Below, piece by piece: positions 42,062 to 48,587 of a stretch of DNA of 48,587 bases (within the stretch, counting starts at the first letter, position 1; each line of letters opens with the position of its first letter). The notes under the pieces were generated by a model. That model saw only the letters and a list, made by a program, of their open reading frames with translations. It was not told the DNA's origin and searched no databases. The stretch is from an uncultured Bacteroidota bacterium (GTDB taxonomy: Bacteria; Bacteroidota; Bacteroidia; Bacteroidales; P3): assembly GCA_902800395.1 (NCBI GenBank), contig CADCEC010000014.1, positions 1-48,587 on the forward strand, given 5' to 3'. The position numbers were made by a program, and so were the translations under genes.

Positions 42062-42250
42062 GTTTTTTTTTGTGGGAACGGCTGTTGGGTCAAAAAAGGC
42101 TAAGAGTCCAAAAGTCTAAAAAGATAATAAATCCTGCATCTGCGGTTTAAAGAGTTATGGTAAACTCCAAAAAGATAGGATTTGAGCGCCGGGCGTATCA
42201 GCCATACAACCTACCCGCCCCTGAGCCGACTCGGTTTGTAAATGGTGTTG
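42062..42250 (-). ncRNA. Structured intergenic RNA candidate between zapA and rny (6S-like?)
   Basis: The minus-strand sequence contains GTTTGTAAA...TTTACAAAC just after zapA, then GGGCG...CGCCC, then AAATCCT...AGGATTT enclosing an inner GTTTA...TAAAC stem and a wide internal loop. A long, mostly paired element with a central bubble next to zapA is reminiscent of 6S RNA. The sequence itself was not recognised as a known family member. Confidence 0.35.
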
Positions 42251-42253
42251 AGT

Positions 42254-42559
42254 TTACAAACTGTCTCCCGTCGGATGCAGGATTTGTTCCAGCACGCTGT
42301 CGATGGACTGGAGCCTCTGGGCGAGGTCTGTGTCCTTGAAACGCAGCGAGTCTTGTATCTTGGTCAATTGAGTGATTTGCGTCAATGCCACCATAGCCAG
42401 CAAGTCCTGATGGTCGTTATAGGCATACATCTTACCATAGTTTTTCGCCTGCGTGTCGATAGCCTCCGCCGCCTTGCGCAATGCCTCCTCGTCTTCCGAG
42501 GCGACGCGAAGCTTGTACGTGCGTCCCAATATGTTAACCGATGCCGATACCGTTTCCAT
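42254..42559 (-). CDS. zapA: Cell-division protein ZapA
   Basis: A 101-aa FtsZ-ring stabiliser. It starts METVSASVNILGRTYKLRVA (the ZapA beta-hairpin), then DEEALRKAAEAIDTQAKNYG and a C-terminal coiled helix with LAMVALTQITQLTK. Its start overlaps the end of the upstream coiled-coil gene by 26 bp, so translation is probably coupled. Confidence 0.88.
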   Translation of the reverse strand: METVSASVNILGRTYKLRVASEDEEALRKAAEAIDTQAKNYGKMYAYNDHQDLLAMVALTQITQLTKIQDSLRFKDTDLAQRLQSIDSVLEQILHPTGDSL

Positions 42560-42848
42560 TATTACTCTTCATTATTTCCAGGCTCCTGTCGATGGTGCGT
42601 ATCATCTGATTGATTTTAAGTTTTATCTCAGAACAATCGCCTTTCTCCGTCAACTTGTTCCCTAATTTTATTAATTTGTTTTCTTCTTTAAGGTTATTAA
42701 TTAATATTTCTTTATCATTTATCGCTTCTTTGAGCTCGCGACATTCGTCCTCTTTCTCCGACACCAGCGCTCTCAGACGATTCACCTCGTCTGCCAACTG
42801 CCTCACTTTGAACTCAATCCCAGTTACCGATGTCTCGAAGTCGAACAT
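42534..42848 (-). CDS. Small coiled-coil protein upstream of zapA
   Basis: A 104-aa protein. MFDFETSVTGIEFKVRQLAD begins a heptad coiled coil through about residue 65 (VNRLRALVSEKEDECRELKE, then KEILINNLKEENKL). A helical C-terminus follows (INQMIRTIDRSLEIM). There is no signal peptide or TM. This is a typical Bacteroidota neighbour of zapA, and is reminiscent of ZapB in length and coil content. The assignment to division is by context. Confidence 0.75.
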   Translation of the reverse strand: MFDFETSVTGIEFKVRQLADEVNRLRALVSEKEDECRELKEAINDKEILINNLKEENKLIKLGNKLTEKGDCSEIKLKINQMIRTIDRSLEIMKSNNGNGIGIG

Positions 42849-42883
42849 TTTTTACTCTGCCGTTTACACAATAAAAAGCGGTG

Positions 42884-42915
42884 CAAAAATAGTATATTTT
42901 TTTAATATACACAAA
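42884..42915 (-). promoter_or_regulatory. Promoter of the coiled-coil/zapA operon
   Basis: Minus strand: TTTG (42915-42912), 20 bp, TATTTTTG (42891-42884), followed by CACCGCTTTTTA. The box and following bases match those of the tRNA-Ser promoter. Confidence 0.65.
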
Positions 42916-42922
42916 AATTTTT

Positions 42923-43912
42923 TTAAAGGCTGTCGATGTAGACCTCCAGCAATTTGGCGGGTCCTTCGCTGTAGAGTTCCACGTTTTCGGCCACCGCGGG
43001 CACCAGCACGCACTCGCCGGCATGCAGCGGCACGATGGTGTCCATACTCTTCACCGCAGCGATACCGTCGACACACATGTAGACCACGAAGGTGTCGAAA
43101 TCTTCGAGGTTCTTGCGCATCGGTTGGTCGAAGGGGATGAGCCGGGTGGTGAAGTAGGGGCAGGCGGCCAGCGTGGTGGTCTCGTTCACCCGTGCTTCGT
43201 AGCGGGTATTCGCATGTCCTTTGATGGCAGAGAAGTCGATGGCATCCATAGCCTCTTCGGTGTGCAGCTGCCGCAGGTTGCCGTCGGCATCGCGACGGTT
43301 GTAGTCGTAGATGCGGTAGGTGCAGTCGGAAGTCTGCTGTATCTCGGCCACCATCAAGCCTTTGCCGAGGGCGTGGACGCGTCCGGCGGGGATGAAGTAG
43401 ACGTCGCCGGCTTGGGGCTCCTCGCTGTGGAGCAGCTCTTCGAGGTGGCCGGCGGCCAGCGCGGCTCGGTATTCCTCGGGGTCGGTGTCGCGCCGGAAGC
43501 CGCTGATGAGGCGCGCGCCTTTGTCGGCTTCCATCACATACCACATCTCGGTCTTGCCGCAGGGCATGCCGCGTCGCTGTGCCAGCTCGTCGTCGGGATG
43601 CACCTGGATGGAGAGGTCTTTGGCGGCGTCAATGACCTTGAAAAGCAGAGGGAATTCGGTGCCGAACTGTTCGAAGACCTTCTCGCCCACCAGGTCGCCC
43701 ATGTACACTTCGATGGCCTCGTTGAGGGTGTTCTCGGCCAGGAAGCCGTTGGCAATGACCGATTCGCGCCCCTCGACAGAAGAGAGCGCCCACAGCTCGC
43801 CGCAGTTGGGCAGGGGGTCGTAGTCGAATCCGTAGTCTTTCAGCTTGTTGCCTCCCCAGATGACGTTCTTGTAGAGAGGCATGAATTTCAGGGGGTAGAG
43901 GGCAGATTGCAT
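42923..43912 (-). CDS. manA: Class I mannose-6-phosphate isomerase
   Basis: A 329-aa cytoplasmic zinc enzyme interconverting mannose-6-phosphate and fructose-6-phosphate. It has the KNVIWGGNKLKDYGFD start, the zinc motif SIQVHPDDELA with GKTEMWYV, and YFIPAGRVHALGKGLMVAEIQQTSDCTYRIYDY, with H and E ligands. Length is typical of the short bacterial type. Its ATG overlaps the stop of the upstream 65-aa lipoprotein gene (TGATG), so the two are translationally coupled. Confidence 0.95.
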   Translation of the reverse strand: MQSALYPLKFMPLYKNVIWGGNKLKDYGFDYDPLPNCGELWALSSVEGRESVIANGFLAENTLNEAIEVYMGDLVGEKVFEQFGTEFPLLFKVIDAAKDLSIQVHPDDELAQRRGMPCGKTEMWYVMEADKGARLISGFRRDTDPEEYRAALAAGHLEELLHSEEPQAGDVYFIPAGRVHALGKGLMVAEIQQTSDCTYRIYDYNRRDADGNLRQLHTEEAMDAIDFSAIKGHANTRYEARVNETTTLAACPYFTTRLIPFDQPMRKNLEDFDTFVVYMCVDGIAAVKSMDTIVPLHAGECVLVPAVAENVELYSEGPAKLLEVYIDSL

Positions 43913-44109
43913 CAGTAAGAACGTGTAGTATGGCCGTGGGACTTGTTGGTTCCTTTCACTTTAATGTTCGATTTCACCGTCTGGGAGCTCTTCGACTTGC
44001 GGGGGTACATGGTCTCGCCCGAACTCTTGCACGACACCTGGATGCCACCGAGGGCCAAAATGGCGGCGATGAGCACCAACGGCAACGATTTTTTCAATAT
44101 GTTTTTCAT
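43912..44109 (-). CDS. Small basic lipoprotein coupled to manA
   Basis: A 65-aa protein. The signal peptide MKNILKKSLPLVLIAAILAL ends at GGIQVSC (Cys27 as the lipid site). The mature part has only about 39 residues and is rich in Lys, Ser and Thr (YPRKSKSSQTVKSNIKVKG) with a His/Arg-containing end. There is no recognised domain. It could interact electrostatically with peptidoglycan or LPS. The stop overlaps the manA start. Confidence 0.75.
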   Translation of the reverse strand: MKNILKKSLPLVLIAAILALGGIQVSCKSSGETMYPRKSKSSQTVKSNIKVKGTNKSHGHTTRSY

Positions 44110-44227
44110 ACTGTTATCTTATTTTCAGGTAGTTATATTATTTCGCTCTTTTTACTCTAAAGTACAAAGATATAAAAAAATTGAAAATGGGAATGAAAAA
44201 ATGTTTTTTTATCCTCCCCATAACCTA

Positions 44228-45970
44228 TTACTCACACCCCTTTGTGTTCTCGTTCCATATCTTGAGGAACGACTTGGAGATACGGTCCACATACTCGTGG
44301 CTGCCGATGTTCCACTGGATGGAGTCGGCCATATGGCGCTGCAAGGGTTCCAGGTCGTCGACCCCTTCGGTGGTGGGCAGCAGTCGCCAGCAGAATCCTT
44401 CGCAGCGGAAACGTCCGGGATAGAGGTTTTTGATGCGGTGATAGGCGTACTGGGAGAAGTAGACGGGGCGTTGAAAGTCGTTTTCGTTGATGATATCGAA
44501 CGACCTCCTGAAGCCTGTGAGGTTCAGGTTGTAGATGTCGATATCCGTGCGGCGTTCCTCCACATGCTGGAGATACCATAGTGGGAAGGTGTCGTTGTCG
44601 CCCAGCGTGAAGAGGAGGGCTCCGTGGTCGCAGCTCTGCAGGTGGTTGAGGCTGATGTCGTGTACCGAGTGGCAGTTGTGGCGGTCGTGATCGCTCCAGT
44701 TGCCGACGGCCAGCAGCAGCGGCGCCAGCATCACCAGCCATTTCCACTTGCCACTTGCCGCTTGCCACTTTTCGCATATCTCGGCGGCCCCAATGCCTAT
44801 CCAGACGGCGAAAGCGTAGAAACTCAGCACATAGACGTAATCGCGTTCGCGTGGCTCATAGCAGGGGTGGTTGAGGTAGAGGTTCAGGATGATGCCGCCG
44901 AAGAGGAAGAGCAGCAGCACCAGGTGGAAGTCGCCGCGCCTCCGCCGTCGGTGTCGCCACAAGCCCCAGATGCCCAGCAGGAAAGGCAGCACCGACACCA
45001 CCACGATATTCCAGTCGTAGTTCCAGCGGCCGATGAAGTTGAACATCATATAGCGGCAGTACATGAAGCCGAACTGGTAGACGGCATAGTACACCACGTT
45101 GTCCACCACACTCGTGGGGTCTGTCGTCCCCCAGCGGCCCCAGTTCTCGCTGTCTTTCTCGCGCCACATGCGGGGATAGAAGGGCGCTTTCACATATTGG
45201 TCGCGTCCGAGGTATTCCTTGAAACGCTCGTAGGTCGAGGGGTCGCCGGTGTTGATGGGAGGGTTGCTGGCGGCACGCAGGGGGATGATGGCGTAAGGCG
45301 TGAGGCCCAGGAGAAAGAAGACGATGCCCAGCACCACCGTCCTTGTCCAGAGCCACCAGGGTTTACCCTGGGACAGGCCCCTGCGAACGCCTCTCACAAA
45401 TATCCAGAGGAGTGCCGGCGCTGTGAGGAGCGTCATCAGGTGGACGCAGACGCCGAGGCCCAGCAGGAGGGCCACCAGCAGCAGGTTGCGGTTGTCGCCG
45501 TCGCGCTCCCACCGCAGCATCAACCACACGGTGAGTGCGCAGAAGAGCATCGCCATACTGTACACCTCGCTCTCCACCGCGGAGAACCAGACGGTGTCGC
45601 AGAAGAGGTAGCAGAAGGCGCCGCAGGCAGCAGCCCATTGGGGATTGCCCACGGAATTGCTTCGCTGCAACAGCAGGAGGATGGTTTTGTAGAGCAGCAG
45701 CACCGTGAAGGCGCCGCAGAGGACGGAGACGAGGTTGCTCAGCGGCGCCACCCACAGGGGGTTGCCAAAGGAGAGCAGCATCGCACAGTGGGTCACCAGT
45801 TGGTAGAAGGGTGCTCCCGGCGGATGCCCTATCTGAAGTCCCCAGCCGGTGGCGATGAACTCGCCACAATCCCACCAGCTGGCCGAGAGGTCCATGGTGA
45901 AGAGGTAGGTGGCGAAAGCCACCAGAAAAACTACCAGTTGACTACGGCTTTGTTGAAGATATCTTCGCAT
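44228..45970 (-). CDS. DUF2723 multi-pass membrane protein (GT-C-like)
   Basis: A 580-aa protein with about 10 TM segments. The N-terminal block FVAFATYLFTMDLSASWWDCGEF..., then GLQIGHPPGAPFYQLVTH, is the DUF2723 signature. An acidic residue after the first TM and the HPPGAP loop resemble GT-C protein-O-mannosyltransferase folds. A soluble C-terminal part (LFTLGDNDTFPLWYLQHVEE, then RTDIDIYNLNLTG) is the conserved second motif. It is shorter than many DUF2723 proteins, which often exceed 900 residues. It overlaps lptE by 40 bp, implying envelope glycosylation or O-antigen work. The true substrate is unknown. Confidence 0.82.
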   Translation of the reverse strand: MRRYLQQSRSQLVVFLVAFATYLFTMDLSASWWDCGEFIATGWGLQIGHPPGAPFYQLVTHCAMLLSFGNPLWVAPLSNLVSVLCGAFTVLLLYKTILLLLQRSNSVGNPQWAAACGAFCYLFCDTVWFSAVESEVYSMAMLFCALTVWLMLRWERDGDNRNLLLVALLLGLGVCVHLMTLLTAPALLWIFVRGVRRGLSQGKPWWLWTRTVVLGIVFFLLGLTPYAIIPLRAASNPPINTGDPSTYERFKEYLGRDQYVKAPFYPRMWREKDSENWGRWGTTDPTSVVDNVVYYAVYQFGFMYCRYMMFNFIGRWNYDWNIVVVSVLPFLLGIWGLWRHRRRRRGDFHLVLLLFLFGGIILNLYLNHPCYEPRERDYVYVLSFYAFAVWIGIGAAEICEKWQAASGKWKWLVMLAPLLLAVGNWSDHDRHNCHSVHDISLNHLQSCDHGALLFTLGDNDTFPLWYLQHVEERRTDIDIYNLNLTGFRRSFDIINENDFQRPVYFSQYAYHRIKNLYPGRFRCEGFCWRLLPTTEGVDDLEPLQRHMADSIQWNIGSHEYVDRISKSFLKIWNENTKGCE

Positions 45971-46467
45971 AGTTCTGTGACTATTTCGCCCATCAATCCG
46001 GCCTCCACCGACGAGAAGTCGAGGGTGGCGGAGTAGTCGCGGTAGCGCGAGAACGACTGTTCGAAGTTGGCCTCGGGGTCGATACTGTTGGTGAAGCGCA
46101 CCTTGACGGTGATCGTGAGACGGTTCATCGACACCTCGTCGTTGCTCGAGAGGGCGGCGGCGCGCGTGTCATAGCCAGTTATCTCGCCTTCCACATGCAG
46201 GTCGCCCTCGCTGCCGTTCATCACCGACAGGGGCGTCTGGCTGGAGAACATCTGTATCAGCTCGTCGGTGAGCTTCGAGCTCAGCTGCGGGTTCACCGTG
46301 GTGGCGTTGTTGGGGAAGGTGGCCACCGACAGCGTCTTCGCCCCCGGCGGTATCGACGCTCCGGTGAACGAATAGCCGCCCGAGCAGCCTATCAAGACGA
46401 AAGCGGCAATCACACAGAGTGACCGCCTCAGCCACCTTTCACCTTTAATAATCCCTCGAGTCTTCAT
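45931..46467 (-). CDS. lptE: LPS-assembly lipoprotein LptE
   Basis: A 178-aa protein. The signal peptide ends at AAFVLIGC (Cys28), then GGYSFTGASIPPGAKTLSVA begins the LptE fold (FPNNATTVNPQLSSKLTDEL). Bacteroidota LptE forms the outer-membrane LPS translocon with LptD. The C-terminal FNKAVVNW end is typical. The start overlaps the 56-aa gene upstream by 23 bp and the end overlaps DUF2723 by 40 bp, giving a tightly packed operon. Confidence 0.9.
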   Translation of the reverse strand: MKTRGIIKGERWLRRSLCVIAAFVLIGCSGGYSFTGASIPPGAKTLSVATFPNNATTVNPQLSSKLTDELIQMFSSQTPLSVMNGSEGDLHVEGEITGYDTRAAALSSNDEVSMNRLTITVKVRFTNSIDPEANFEQSFSRYRDYSATLDFSSVEAGLMGEIVTELCEDIFNKAVVNW

Positions 46468-46615
46468 CGATGCGCTGTTCGTCTTCCAGTTGCCACAGCA
46501 GGAAGCCCGACTCCTGCTGGATATAGTTCAGCACGGCGATTTTGGTGACCAGGTCGGGAATGGCCGCCACCTCGCTGATAAGTGCATCAATCTTGCCTTT
46601 AAATTCCAAATTCAT
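46445..46615 (-). CDS. 56-aa hypothetical protein
   Basis: MNLEFKGKIDALISEVAAIP..., then LVTKIAVLNYIQQESGFLLW, ending in an acidic tail (EDEQRIDEDSRDY), with TAA at 46447-46445. Its ATG is 2 bp after the arginase-like stop and its 3' end overlaps the lptE start, so it fits the operon spacing exactly. It is predicted helical and cytoplasmic. No family was recognised. Confidence 0.65.
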   Translation of the reverse strand: MNLEFKGKIDALISEVAAIPDLVTKIAVLNYIQQESGFLLWQLEDEQRIDEDSRDY

Positions 46616-46617
46616 AA

Positions 46618-47796
46618 TTATCCGTTTATTCTATTGTAATAATGCCACCAGAGTTCGGGGATTTCGTTCTCCATAGCCCGCTGGTAGTCGTCGTAGCTGC
46701 AGGGGATGAGCGTGTGCCGCAGGTAGCGTTCGCGCCGTTCGGTGTCGTCGCAGGGCACCTCCATCCACCAGCGGTCGCTCTTCAGGCTCTTGTAGAAGAC
46801 GATGTCCAGCCCATGTTCGCGCAACTCCACGGTGAAGCGCTTGTAGAACTGTTTGTCGCGATGCGGGAAGTCGTTCTGGCGGTAGTAGAAGCCCTCGATG
46901 AAGAACCACACGGCATGCGCCAGCATATGGGCCGTCTGCCCGTTGTGGTCGCGCGAGGGGTTCATCTCGAAGAAGCCCATGCAGGAGGTCTTGTCGCTCA
47001 TGCCGGCGAAGCGCGCCAGCTGGCACACCTGCTCGCCGTAGAAGCCGTGGGGCGACGGGGCGTTGTTGGCCGGCGCATCGCTCTGGCGCACCGCGCTGAT
47101 ATCCACCGCCACCACGTCGCTGTAGCGTATCAGGGGCTCCGCATTCTCCATCTTCACCTGCGCCTCCCCCAGACGGCGCGTGCTGAATTTCAGCTCCTCC
47201 ATCAGCTGTATCATCTCCTGCCCCACGAAATAGGTCTGGTAGCCCACGTTCATGAAGTCGAACAGGTAGTTGGGCTGCTGCAGGATGATATGCTGCAGGT
47301 AGTTATGCGAGTTGATCTCTTCGCCCCCCTCGAGGTCGAAGTGCGAGTCGACAGAGCAGATGTTGATGACGCGCCCCAGCACCTCGTAGGCTTTGTAGAT
47401 GGGGAACAGCAGGTCGTCCGAGCCGCCGAGGATCACCACCGTCAGCCCGTTCTCTATCAGCTGGTGCAGCGCTTCGATAAGGGCGAAATAGGTGTCGCGC
47501 TTCTCGGCCCCCGGGGCGATATTGCCCAGGTCCACTATTTTTGTCTCCTCGTGGGGTTTCGCCAGACGGTAGAGGTAGTGGCGGATGGGGTCGGGAGCGG
47601 CGGCGCAGCCGCGGTTGTCCACCGAGCCGCGGTCCTCCTTCACTCCCAGCAGCACCAGGCGCGCCTCGCCCAATTCCGGGAAACGGCCCCGTTCGGTATA
47701 CGCCACGATGTCGTCCCCCAGCATCGGCCGGAACTCCTGGCTCCGGAAGTCCACAACCTCTGTATCGATAGGCTCAAAATAAGTGCTCAACTCCAT
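46618..47796 (-). CDS. Arginase/formimidoylglutamase-family protein with altered metal ligands
   Basis: A 392-aa ureohydrolase-fold protein. The metal-binding motifs are recognisable but changed: GGSDDLL (124-130; canonical GGDH), SVDSHFDLE (D150, H152, D154 kept) and AVDISAVRQSD (D232 kept, the second Asp is Ser234). The His of the first motif is Asp127. Thus two of six canonical manganese ligands differ. Flanking conserved parts (KEDRGSVDNRGCAAAPDPIR, then NAPSPHGFYGEQ) and a C-terminal extension (about 300-392) fit the Bacteroidota branch. It may have another metal or substrate, or be non-catalytic. It is the first gene of the arginase-like, 56-aa, lptE, DUF2723 operon. Confidence 0.85.
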   Translation of the reverse strand: MELSTYFEPIDTEVVDFRSQEFRPMLGDDIVAYTERGRFPELGEARLVLLGVKEDRGSVDNRGCAAAPDPIRHYLYRLAKPHEETKIVDLGNIAPGAEKRDTYFALIEALHQLIENGLTVVILGGSDDLLFPIYKAYEVLGRVINICSVDSHFDLEGGEEINSHNYLQHIILQQPNYLFDFMNVGYQTYFVGQEMIQLMEELKFSTRRLGEAQVKMENAEPLIRYSDVVAVDISAVRQSDAPANNAPSPHGFYGEQVCQLARFAGMSDKTSCMGFFEMNPSRDHNGQTAHMLAHAVWFFIEGFYYRQNDFPHRDKQFYKRFTVELREHGLDIVFYKSLKSDRWWMEVPCDDTERRERYLRHTLIPCSYDDYQRAMENEIPELWWHYYNRING

Positions 47797-48050
47797 AATT
47801 CTTCTTCTTTTCTAAAAAATTATAACTCACAATCGCCGTTTTTATTGTGTCTCATTCCCAACATTATTTCATTGCCCTTGTCGTCGGGCTGTCCGCCGGG
47901 GGGCAAAAACCAAAAACACAATGCCAAATGGCAAAAAATACACCTTCGGAATGGGGCGCAATCGATGAATTTTAAATTTTTTAACAATGCAATAATACGC
48001 TGAAAATCAACTTAAAGCTTTGAACTTGGAACTTGAAACCTAAATTTTTT

Positions 48051-48081
48051 TTTGTCAGTTCAAAAAATGGTTGTATTTTTG
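48051..48081 (+). promoter_or_regulatory. Promoter of tRNA-Ala
   Basis: TTTG at 48051-48054, a spacer of exactly 19 bp, then TATTTTTG at 48074-48081. The TTTGTCAG -33 context is the same as at the tRNA-Ser promoter. Confidence 0.7.
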
Positions 48082-48116
48082 CACTCGAATTCAAGAGCGA
48101 ATTCAGCAAAAAAGTT

Positions 48117-48190
48117 GGGGTATTAGCTCACTTGGCTAGAGCGTGTGACTGGCAGTCACAAGGTAATCGGTTCGATTCCGATATACTCCA
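48117..48190 (+). tRNA. tRNA-Ala (anticodon GGC)
   Basis: A 74-nt cloverleaf: acceptor GGGGTAT / ATACTCC (one G-T pair), D-arm after TAGCTCA, anticodon arm TGTGA-CTGGCAG-TCACA, T-arm ATCGG-TTCGATT-CCGAT. No CCA is encoded. Confidence 0.93.
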
Positions 48191-48192
48191 CG

Positions 48193-48224
48193 AAAAAGAG
48201 ACCGACAAGCGGCCTCTTTTTTTT
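48193..48224 (+). terminator. Terminator after tRNA-Ala
   Basis: AAAAAGAG-a-CCG-acaag-CGG-c-CTCTTTTTTTT is a stem with two bulges followed by a T run. Confidence 0.75.
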
Positions 48225-48587
48225 GTCCGCTACCCCACCCCGGGTGGCGGCTTTTTTTTCGTCCTCTTGATTACCTAAAATGAAGTGTTAATATTTGTTA
48301 AAAAATGTTAAATGAAATTTTCCCGAAAACACAAAAAAATCGCGGTTTTTGTTATTCTCCCAGCCCTGGCGGGCTGTAATCCAGAAATCCAGAAATTCGA
48401 TTTATAGATCTCGCACAGCGGGAGAAAGAAGAAGCGCGAGCAGGAGAACAGCGATGTTATTATTTAACGACAACAGAGAATGATGATATTAACGACAACA
48501 GAGACAACAGAGACAACACGCTCAACACAACAAGTGTTGAGCCAGGCTGCCGCGTCAAAGCGACCCGCATGTGGCGGGGCGCAAGTT
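48225..48587. other. Gene-free end of the window with short repeats
   Basis: No gene was recognised. The stretch contains AATCCAGAAATCCAGAAATTC (48378-48398), a run of TTAACGACAACAGAGA-type repeats (48464-48518) and a perfect hairpin GCTCAACAC-aacaa-GTGTTGAGC (48520-48542). Confidence 0.5.

Noticed and set aside
48464-48518. CRISPR-like array
   Set aside because: The units are short (about 10-20 nt), degenerate and lack spacers of constant length; no cas genes are in the window.

Overview
The window comes from a member of the Bacteroidota, most likely a gut-type anaerobic Bacteroidales. Several things support this: promoters of the TTTG-N19-TAnnTTTG kind, two exported proteins with type IX secretion (T9SS) C-terminal sorting domains, a gingipain-like C25 peptidase, an S46 dipeptidyl-peptidase, a DUF4248 protein, pyruvate:ferredoxin oxidoreductase and rubrerythrin. 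Core genes are GC-rich. Several accessory genes, above all 16.1-18.75 kb, are visibly AT-rich.

Layout. 1-3.2 kb: nifJ, cut by the window start and with a short deletion and frameshift near its 3' end. 3.2-19 kb: an accessory block bounded by inverted pairs of a 13-bp motif and followed by a second nifJ 3' tail. It holds a two-component system with a heavy-metal RND efflux operon (4.0-11.2 kb). Next come a DUF4248 protein, a NYN-domain nuclease with a hairpin-rich leader, and a phage-like group: a DUF6266-like protein, two fibre-like proteins, a T7-type amidase, and overlapping TM/coiled-coil and lipoprotein/TM genes (11.4-16.0 kb). Last is an AT-rich two-gene unit encoding a predicted membrane-anchored PIN-like nuclease and a small membrane protein (16.1-18.75 kb). 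19-24 kb: a rubredoxin/rubrerythrin fusion flanked by inverted nifJ tails, an exported two-lobe aspartic protease, a LuxR-type regulator, and a mosaic nifJ relic with short in-phase inserts. 23.7-26.2 kb: threonine dehydrogenase, fabD and a hotdog thioesterase. 26.2-38.1 kb: three minus-strand exported-protein genes (C25 peptidase, DPP11-like S46 peptidase, 1902-aa fibronectin-like T9SS cargo). 38.3-38.6 kb: tRNA-Arg, tRNA-Pro and tRNA-Ser. 38.7-47.8 kb: minus-strand housekeeping genes gpmA, lgt, rny, a possible structured RNA, zapA, a coiled-coil gene, manA with a small lipoprotein, a DUF2723 membrane protein, lptE, a 56-aa gene and an arginase-family protein. 48.1 kb: tRNA-Ala.

The most unusual feature is the dispersal of the nifJ 3' end. 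There are four copies (three on +, one on -), each next to a terminator-like hairpin. They differ mostly by synonymous changes, and one (22981-23658) is a string of nifJ fragments separated by repeat-like inserts that all keep the nifJ reading phase. The best candidates for undescribed biology are this nifJ-tail mosaic, the PIN/TM gene pair, and the phage-like lysis and fibre cassette with its NYN gene.
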